Positions 1-4,834 of a stretch of DNA of 7,170 nucleotides are shown here, piece by piece; the stretch's first letter is position 1, and each line of letters begins with the position of its first letter. A program made the translations under genes and the position numbers. The DNA is taken from NCBI GenBank assembly GCA_031268125.1, contig JAIRXT010000118.1:1-7170 (forward strand), given 5' to 3'. This DNA comes from Treponema sp. Lineage in GTDB: Bacteria; Spirochaetota; Spirochaetia; Treponematales; Breznakiellaceae. The notes under the pieces were generated by a model that searched no databases, was not told where the DNA came from, and saw nothing but the letters and a program-made list of their open reading frames with translations.

Positions 1-267
1 TACCTGGCCATGAACATGAATACAGCCAATGATTTTGTCTACGAATGTTATTACCGCCAAAACAACCGGCTCTGGGCCGTAGATTTTTGGGGGTACAGGA
101 TTGCTGGCGGCGCGTACACATCGGGGGAATCAAACGAAGTCCGCGCCCGGCTGCTGCTTGATGACAGCGGCCTGGTCTACGAAAAAAACGCTCAGTTCTA
201 CTGGTCCCGCGATATTATTGGAAACGCGGGCAACAAAGGGGAAAATATCCCGAAGCCGCCGCCCTAA
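1..267 (+). CDS. 3' end of an unrecognised protein gene (truncated by the window edge)
   Basis: The frame is open from the first base (Tyr-Leu-Ala then Met at position 10) and ends in TAA at 265-267, so the gene probably starts outside the window and the Met codons at 10 and 16 are internal. There is no Shine-Dalgarno sequence in the nine bases before position 10. The visible 88 residues are rich in Tyr, Trp, Asn and Arg (for example the segment RLWAVDFWGYRIAGG) and end in a Pro-rich tail, PKPPP. This looks like a soluble, beta-rich domain with no membrane segment or known catalytic motif. I do not recognise the family. Its stop codon overlaps that of the convergent minus-strand gene, leaving no intergenic terminator. 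Coding status is supported by the tight junction and by an amino-acid composition unlike a shadow frame; function is unknown. Confidence 0.65.
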   Translation, partial: YLAMNMNTANDFVYECYYRQNNRLWAVDFWGYRIAGGAYTSGESNEVRARLLLDDSGLVYEKNAQFYWSRDIIGNAGNKGENIPKPPP

Positions 268-713
268 CTCCACTCGTGGTAGGGCGATTCCTTTCCCGCC
301 CAGTCATCCATCTTCCGCAGACGGCGGGACATGTCCCGGGCCAGGTTCATCACGATAATGGCAAAAACTTTAACATCCTGCTTGTACACCTCGTAGAGGG
401 CTTTGTTGGAAAAGCTGACGGCCTCTACTTTTTCCAGGGCCCGGACCGTGGCGGCGGAGGGCATCATATCCAGAACTTCCATCTCCCCCACCGTGTCCCC
501 TTTCATAAATTCCACCAGCACCAGGTTGTTCTTGATCACCGCCACCCGGCCGGAAACAATAAAAAAGACCTGCCCGTTTTTATCGCCCTCCGTGATCAGG
601 TCCTGCCCGGCCTCATAGGATTCGTGTTTCATCAGGGGGAAGATTACATCGATCTGTTCCTGCATAAGGCCCCCAAAAAGGGAATACCTTCGTAATTCAG
701 ACGATTCGATCAT
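264..713 (-). CDS. small cyclic-nucleotide-binding-fold (CNB/CRP-like) protein without a DNA-binding domain
   Basis: 149 residues. Residues 8-122 form one CNB beta-roll: the opening YSLFGGL helix, YEAGQDLITEGD (33-44), the strand VFFIVSGRVAVI (49-60), and a phosphate-binding-cassette segment GDTVGEMEVLDMMPSAATV (72-90). A charged helix (RDMSRRLRKMDDW, 126-138) closes the protein; there is no helix-turn-helix, so it is not a transcription factor of CRP type. In classical cassettes an Arg precedes the Ala-Ala-Thr/Ser segment and holds the cyclic phosphate; here that position is Ser86, while Gly76-Glu77 are kept, so cAMP or cGMP binding is doubtful. The frame is open upstream to 857, but I chose 713 because an AGGGGG site lies six bases before that ATG, the CNB fold begins there, and the upstream codons lie inside the neighbouring gene. 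It overlaps that gene by 17 bp, so the two are probably co-transcribed and translationally coupled. It is likely cytosolic, and its ligand is unknown. Confidence 0.88.
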   Translation of the reverse strand: MIESSELRRYSLFGGLMQEQIDVIFPLMKHESYEAGQDLITEGDKNGQVFFIVSGRVAVIKNNLVLVEFMKGDTVGEMEVLDMMPSAATVRALEKVEAVSFSNKALYEVYKQDVKVFAIIVMNLARDMSRRLRKMDDWAGKESPYHEWS

Positions 714-3258
714 GAAGCGCCCCCTGTTCTGGGACCGGCGCGGCTTCCGCCGAAGCACGGAATTTCCAGCCCCTGTTGGCGGGGTAAAGAAGACCCGCCA
801 GGACATACACCCCAAGACCCACCGCCAAAAGACCGGAAAATCCGCTGGAAACCGCAAGGACCTTGGCCAGGGCGCTGCCGGCTACGGAAAGCCCCCCGTT
901 CATCCCCCAGGCCCAGGGCAAAAGATGGGGCTTGTTTTTTTGCAGGGTATCAAGGCCGTTGGGGAAGGGAACGCCCATAAAGAAAGCCACCGGGGCAATA
1001 ATAAGCGCGGAAATAAATATCCGTTTAACAAGGGACGCTGAATGATAGGGGGCCAAAAAACCAGTCAGGCCCAGGATGTAAAACAGAATTCCCCCGGCAA
1101 TTATTGCGCAGGCCAGGGGCACCACAAAGGACCGGAATTTTTTCAACGGGGCGGAACAGAGATTCCCCAGGGCGGAGAAGATCAGCATGACCGTAATAAC
1201 AATACTGGTGGAATAGGTGGGGTTGGAAAGAAATACCCCCAGCCTTTGAATAAGGTAAATCTCTATAATCATATACCCCAGGCCCAGGCCGGCGTAGTAA
1301 AAGATAATACCCACGGCGCTACCGGGGTTTCTAAAAAGGGTCTTCCTGCGGCCGATAATGGGAATAACGATAACAATAAATCCAAAGAGACATGCCTGAA
1401 CCAGCATACCCAGAAGCAGCAGATATCCCCATTCCTCGGAAATATCCTCCATCTGGTCCAGGTATATGGGCAGATTGCGGAGTTTGAGGAATGCCGAATA
1501 ATAGGGCCGCTCGTCCCGTATGGGGCGGATATCGAAAATATACTGATCCTCAATTTCCGCGGCCTTCCCCGCAAAAAACGCGGGGATAGCCGCCCGGTAC
1601 ATATCGGCGTTAGTAAAACTTTCTACGGCGGCGGTCTCCTCTCCTTCAAAATGCTGATGGTAGGCCCCCATTAAAATATCTATGTCCCGCATGGGCAGTT
1701 CCGTATCCGGCACATAAAGCTGCTCAAACGAACGGGTCTTTACAAAATTATTAAGATCGTAAATTTCCCCCTCCGTAAAGGGGCCGTTCTTTACCAGTAT
1801 TGTGGAGGTAGACATGAAAAGCCCAAAGGAATAAAGGCATTTTTCCGGTTCCTCCATGCCGGAATCTTTCATGGCAGTAATAATACTGTTCAGCAGTTTA
1901 AGTACGTTCCGGGGCGGGTTAAGGCGGTCCCACACGGTAACGGAAAGCACTCCCCCTTCCTTAAGGCTGGAAAAATAATCCTTAAAAGCTTCCACGGTAA
2001 ATTTAAAATCTTCATGGACGGCATAACCGCCGGAATCCGACAGGCCGATGGAATCCACCAGGCTAATCTCCACCAGATTGTACTGCCCGGCATGATCCAG
2101 GCACCAGGACCGGCCTTCCCCCTGGATCACCTTGATCTGTTCCGTGTTAAGCAGGTCCCCGGTAAAACGGACGATGTTGGGGTCTTCCTTCAAAAGCCGG
2201 ATCATCTCGGCGGAAGGTTCCACAATGTCGATGTTCCGGGCCCCCTTGTACCGGGCTACCTGGGCGTTAATGCCGCCGCTCAGGTTTACCAAAAGCACAT
2301 CGGGGTTTGCCAGCATGACATAGGGCGCGGCCATAGGCAGGTAATCCATATAGGACTGCTCATTTTCGCGGAGACTCCCCATAACCCCGATGGGGCCGGA
2401 ACCGTCCACAAAGAGGCCCCAGTACACCTGGGAAGATATGGGAGCGTTCTGCAGGGCCGCCATGTCGGAAAGTCCCGGCGCAAAGTGAAAGTACCGGGAC
2501 GCGTAAACATGGTACTCCCCGCCGGGACTGTAGGAATGGTGTACCAAAAGGGAATCCGGGTACTTCCGTACATAGCTTATGGCCTTGTAGTCGGAAATCC
2601 GTATATCCCCCCACAGAAAAACACACAGGAGGGAACCCAGCGAACTGAGTACCAGGCCGCCCAGATGGGGCCAGGGAAACCGGCCGGTTCCGGTTTCCGG
2701 GTCCCGTTCTATACTGGCAAAAATGGCCGCAACGATTGAAAGCCCCAGAATAGGGAGAATAAGATAGCGGGGGGGAAGAAAAAACATAAAAGCAATGATG
2801 AAAAACCCCCCTATGCCGGAACCAACCATGTTCCAGAAGTAGAGTTTTTGTATCTCGTCCCGCAGGGCAATAAAAGCTACACCGGTAAAGGCGGCAATTA
2901 CAAAAAAGGGAAGGCCGTAAACGATGTAGTAAGCCCCGATAAACCAAATTTGCCGGGAATCGGTGGCAAGAAAAACCGGGTTAAAGGGAATAAGCTGGGC
3001 AACGATGGCGGCCCCCGCCATAAGCAGGGGCAGGCTGATGGCGCAGACCGCCATGACGGGACCGGAATGGGCGGCAATCCAGTCATCCAAAAAGGTGATG
3101 ATGATCCCCGAAAGCCCTACCCCCAGCAGGGCGGTAGAGATTACCAGGGCGCCGAAGTTCGACCAGCCGCCAACAGAAAAAATCCGTATCACAAAGAGTT
3201 CATAAGATATATCCGCAATAGAGATAAAAAACAGGGCGGCAAATTTGGCATGTTTCAT
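697..3258 (-). CDS. large multi-pass membrane protein with a spermidine-synthase-like (Rossmann methyltransferase-type) domain
   Basis: 853 residues in three parts. Residues about 1-220 hold roughly seven hydrophobic segments (for example ALVISTALLGVGLSGIIITF). Residues about 230-600 are soluble and resemble the spermidine synthase/methyltransferase fold: a first strand and turn VLLVNLSGGINAQ (321-333), an acidic end of the second strand (IVEPS, Glu347), then YNLVEISLVDS and HEDFKFTVEAFKDYFSSLK with GGVLSVTVWD. Residues about 605-825 hold about six more membrane segments with hallmarks of the bacterial membrane 'spermidine synthase-like' family: RPYYSAF just before, GLGYMIIEIYLIQRLG, PFPNGL and WAWGMNGGLSVAGSALA. 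The glycine-rich loop is poor and the catalytic Asp motif of soluble spermidine synthases (YDxIxxD) is not kept, so aminopropyl transfer should not be assumed. ATG at 3258 is the first Met, followed by a hydrophobic helix. AGGAG lies upstream at a rather long 12-base spacing. It is first in a two-gene unit with the CNB protein. The family call is firm; the substrate is unknown. Confidence 0.92.
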   Translation of the reverse strand: MKHAKFAALFFISIADISYELFVIRIFSVGGWSNFGALVISTALLGVGLSGIIITFLDDWIAAHSGPVMAVCAISLPLLMAGAAIVAQLIPFNPVFLATDSRQIWFIGAYYIVYGLPFFVIAAFTGVAFIALRDEIQKLYFWNMVGSGIGGFFIIAFMFFLPPRYLILPILGLSIVAAIFASIERDPETGTGRFPWPHLGGLVLSSLGSLLCVFLWGDIRISDYKAISYVRKYPDSLLVHHSYSPGGEYHVYASRYFHFAPGLSDMAALQNAPISSQVYWGLFVDGSGPIGVMGSLRENEQSYMDYLPMAAPYVMLANPDVLLVNLSGGINAQVARYKGARNIDIVEPSAEMIRLLKEDPNIVRFTGDLLNTEQIKVIQGEGRSWCLDHAGQYNLVEISLVDSIGLSDSGGYAVHEDFKFTVEAFKDYFSSLKEGGVLSVTVWDRLNPPRNVLKLLNSIITAMKDSGMEEPEKCLYSFGLFMSTSTILVKNGPFTEGEIYDLNNFVKTRSFEQLYVPDTELPMRDIDILMGAYHQHFEGEETAAVESFTNADMYRAAIPAFFAGKAAEIEDQYIFDIRPIRDERPYYSAFLKLRNLPIYLDQMEDISEEWGYLLLLGMLVQACLFGFIVIVIPIIGRRKTLFRNPGSAVGIIFYYAGLGLGYMIIEIYLIQRLGVFLSNPTYSTSIVITVMLIFSALGNLCSAPLKKFRSFVVPLACAIIAGGILFYILGLTGFLAPYHSASLVKRIFISALIIAPVAFFMGVPFPNGLDTLQKNKPHLLPWAWGMNGGLSVAGSALAKVLAVSSGFSGLLAVGLGVYVLAGLLYPANRGWKFRASAEAAPVPEQGALHDRIV
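720..725 (-). promoter_or_regulatory. ribosome binding site deciding the CNB-protein start
   Basis: On the minus strand AGGGGG stands six bases before the ATG at 713. It matches AGGAGG at five of six positions. It lies inside the last codons of the upstream membrane-protein gene, which favours the 149-residue product over the longer open frame starting at 857. Confidence 0.6.
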
Positions 3259-3272
3259 ATAACCATTATACT
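3245..3272 (+). promoter_or_regulatory. candidate sigma70 promoter firing into the divergent intergenic region
   Basis: TTGGCA (3245-3250, five of six to TTGACA), a 16-base spacer, then TATACT (3267-3272, five of six to TATAAT). Predicted transcription start is about 3279. The -35 lies within the first codons of the opposing membrane-protein gene and the -10 overlaps that gene's ribosome-site region. It would transcribe the structured segment beginning at 3284. Confidence 0.45.
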
Positions 3273-3275
3273 CCT
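3271..3275 (-). promoter_or_regulatory. Shine-Dalgarno-like AGGAG upstream of the membrane-protein gene
   Basis: On the minus strand AGGAG is 12 bases before the ATG at 3258, longer than the usual 5-9. A TATAAT sequence (3270-3265) sits between it and the start codon. If that TATAAT were the active -10 box, the AGGAG would lie outside the message and the gene would be read leaderless. If the message starts further upstream, AGGAG is the ribosome site. The sequence alone cannot decide. Confidence 0.4.
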
Positions 3276-3312
3276 AACCAGCCGGGCTGCGGAAGGTTAT
3301 CCTGGGTCATGG

Positions 3313-3372
3313 CTGAACTTGATCCGCAACGGTCCTCCGGGGGGCCGGGTACACGATACGGGTCAAGTTTAG
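3313..3372 (+). repeat. imperfect 14-bp inverted repeat with a 32-base loop (P2)
   Basis: CTGAACTTGATCCG (3313-3326) faces CGGGTCAAGTTTAG (3359-3372): 12 Watson-Crick pairs and two G-U pairs in plus-strand RNA. The loop contains a further hairpin, GGTCC with GGGCC. As DNA it could instead be a widely spaced operator, but the one-strand wobble bias favours RNA. Confidence 0.55.
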
Positions 3373-3382
3373 ACCTGGCGCC

Positions 3383-3406
3383 TTTTCATTTTGGTTAAAA
3401 TGAGAA
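3383..3406 (+). repeat. A+T-rich 10-bp hairpin (P3)
   Basis: TTTTCATTTT and AAAATGAGAA flank a GGTT loop; nine pairs are Watson-Crick and one is G-U in plus-strand RNA. It is A+T-rich within a G+C-rich sequence. No U-tract follows it directly, so it is not a terminator by itself. Confidence 0.55.
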
Positions 3407-3439
3407 TTGCTGCAGCCCCTTTTCCAGCCCTAGGTGAGG

Positions 3440-3469
3440 AATCCCGGTTCGGCATATAATAACCGGATT
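3440..3469 (+). promoter_or_regulatory. dyad around a TATAAT box immediately before the lipoprotein start codon
   Basis: AATCCCGGTT (3440-3449) and AACCGGATT (3461-3469) are inverted copies, perfect except for one extra C on the left. The second copy ends on the base before the ATG at 3470. The 11-base centre contains a perfect TATAAT (3455-3460). Two readings are possible: an operator straddling the -10 box, or an RNA hairpin occluding the start codon. There is no convincing -35 at the proper distance and no Shine-Dalgarno sequence. With this -10, transcription would start about three bases before the ATG, giving an almost leaderless message. Confidence 0.5.
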
Positions 3470-4834
3470 ATGAGATTGTCCGCTGTCCGGGAGCCGGTTC
3501 GTCTTTTGCGCGTTTTTGGGCCCGGTGTCTTATCCGCCCTTGTACTCCTTACGGCTTCCGCCTGTTCCGGCCGGCTGGGCTGGGGGGTGCTTCTATGGTC
3601 CGCCGAGGAACCGGCTATATTCTCGGGGACGGTGCTCCCCGTGTATATCAGATCCAATATCGACAAGGTGTGGGTGCTGGGTATTCCGGAGAGCTACCGG
3701 AACGGGAAGGACAGCCCGGATAAATTTGAGGTTCCCCTGTCCCATTTTGAACTGGCGGGGAGCAAAAAAAAGGCGGAGGCCCGGGCGCTGGCTATGGGGG
3801 ACTACCGGCGGACCTACGCGGAAAATCTGCAGGACGGTTTGCCGATCAGGAACAGCCCCGACAACAGCGCCCAACGGGTATACCGGCTTAGAAGCGCGGA
3901 GATTATCAAGATTCTGACCAAGGTAGAGGGGAATGCTGCGGTAGGGGCCACCGGGGACCCGCTGCCGGGGGAATGGTACCAGGTTATGACCGACGACGGC
4001 ACTACCGGTTACTGTTTTTCCTACCGGCTGAAATTTTTTGAACACAGCGCCGGGCCGCTGGTGGTGGAAACCGAAGAACAGGCAGGAAAGCCGGATCCCG
4101 AACTGGACAGGGTGCTGTCCCTGACCTGGTCGGCGGAATCTTACGGGGCTATGGTGAATACGGGGCGTTTTAACCTGGAGGAACTTTCCCGGCGCTGGGG
4201 CTTCTTCCCCGGACAGGACACGGGGATGGCCCGGATCTACGTTCCCGATTTAGACCAGACGTTTCCCTATACGGCGATCAGGGCTGCGGGGAACCAGGTG
4301 TGGCGTTTTGAGGGGAGTTCTTTACAGATGAGTCTGCGCACGGATACCACGCTGGCGGTGCAGTTTACCAACGAAGGGGGCGCCCTGCGGACCCTGCTCT
4401 TTGTGGCGCTGGCGGCCGGGGTGGAAGACATTATCGTGCAGGAAAGCGTCCGCCGGGAGGAATTGCTGCGGAATTTCTACGAACAGGGGCCGGTTTTTAC
4501 CAGCAATAACTACGGGACGCTGGCCCTGAATCCCGAAGGGACCTTTACCTGGACGGGCAGCCGGCTTTTGACCCCCCAGGTAATCCCCGCAGGCGCCCAG
4601 CAGAACGGTTCTATCGGCATGGATCTGTACCTGTCCGCCGGCCTCCTGCAGCGTTACGAGGGGGCTTTGACCCTGTACTTTAACGGGACTTCCCTCCCGG
4701 TGCGGTTCATGTATACCTTCGATACCCAGGGGTTGAGGATGGAGTATGCCCCGGATACCAGCATGGACAATAGCATGGTAGTCCGGCGGGCATCGTCCCC
4801 CATTGTAATCTACTTTTACCGGGCCGGGTTCTAA
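3470..4834 (+). CDS. SH3-domain lipoprotein
   Basis: 454 residues. The N-terminus is a lipoprotein signal peptide: a basic region (RLSAVREPVRLLR), a hydrophobic core GVLSALVLL, and the lipobox-like TASAC with Cys32 as the acylation site; the Ala at -3 fits the relaxed lipoboxes of spirochaetes. Residues about 120-192 are a bacterial SH3 domain, from LPIRNSPDNSAQRVYRLR through LPGEWYQVMTDDGTTGYCFSYRLKFF. Such domains often bind cell-wall peptides, so an envelope location and a structural or wall-binding role are inferred. Residues about 33-115 and 200-454 are beta-rich with no motif I recognise. A GTG at 3434 would add 12 residues, but it has no ribosome site and would put a non-signal stretch before the signal peptide, so I prefer the ATG at 3470. 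That start also lacks a Shine-Dalgarno sequence and directly follows the dyad described separately. The stop TAA abuts the next gene's ATG, indicating one transcript. Confidence 0.9.
   Translation: MRLSAVREPVRLLRVFGPGVLSALVLLTASACSGRLGWGVLLWSAEEPAIFSGTVLPVYIRSNIDKVWVLGIPESYRNGKDSPDKFEVPLSHFELAGSKKKAEARALAMGDYRRTYAENLQDGLPIRNSPDNSAQRVYRLRSAEIIKILTKVEGNAAVGATGDPLPGEWYQVMTDDGTTGYCFSYRLKFFEHSAGPLVVETEEQAGKPDPELDRVLSLTWSAESYGAMVNTGRFNLEELSRRWGFFPGQDTGMARIYVPDLDQTFPYTAIRAAGNQVWRFEGSSLQMSLRTDTTLAVQFTNEGGALRTLLFVALAAGVEDIIVQESVRREELLRNFYEQGPVFTSNNYGTLALNPEGTFTWTGSRLLTPQVIPAGAQQNGSIGMDLYLSAGLLQRYEGALTLYFNGTSLPVRFMYTFDTQGLRMEYAPDTSMDNSMVVRRASSPIVIYFYRAGF

Larger units (their letters stand above)
3279..3424 (+). 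ncRNA. candidate structured RNA (small RNA or 5' leader) in the divergent intergenic region
   Basis: Four helices can form together in a plus-strand transcript. P1 is a closing stem, GGGCTGCGG (3284-3292) with CTGCAGCCC (3410-3418). P2 pairs 3313-3326 with 3359-3372 over 14 positions. P2a lies inside its loop and pairs 3331-3335 with 3342-3346. P3 pairs 3383-3392 with 3397-3406 around a GGTT loop. Non-Watson-Crick positions are G-U in the plus-strand RNA (3291-3411, 3315-3370, 3323-3362, 3333-3344, 3385-3404); on the other strand each would be an A-C mismatch. A promoter-like sequence ends just upstream, and the last P1 base is followed by C and four T, a weak terminator-like end. It could be a stand-alone RNA of about 145 nt or the leader of the lipoprotein gene. 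I could not assign it to a known RNA family. Pairing was found by eye and not scored. Confidence 0.35.

Noticed and set aside
714..857. A 48-residue N-terminal extension of the CNB protein, starting at 857
   Set aside because: It lies wholly within the membrane-protein gene in another frame, is not part of the CNB fold, and the ATG at 713 has a well-placed ribosome site.
2014..2739. 241-residue open frame on the plus strand opposite the membrane-protein gene
   Set aside because: Shadow frame; the opposite strand encodes conserved family motifs in this interval.
3255..3266. Four-codon leader frame ATG-GTT-ATA-TGA on the minus strand whose stop overlaps the start of the membrane-protein gene
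   Set aside because: Too short to judge, with a spacing of only four bases from AGGAG; probably coincidence, though it would matter if the message starts upstream.
3284..3382. Resemblance to a cobalamin riboswitch (CCGCAAC near 3324 and AGACCTGG near 3371)
   Set aside because: Only short fragments match, the residues expected between and before them are missing, and neither neighbouring gene is B12-related. Worth a covariance-model check, but I would not call it.
3434..3469. GTG start at 3434 for the lipoprotein
   Set aside because: No ribosome site; it would put 12 non-signal residues before a good signal peptide, and it lies within the dyad and upstream of the TATAAT box.
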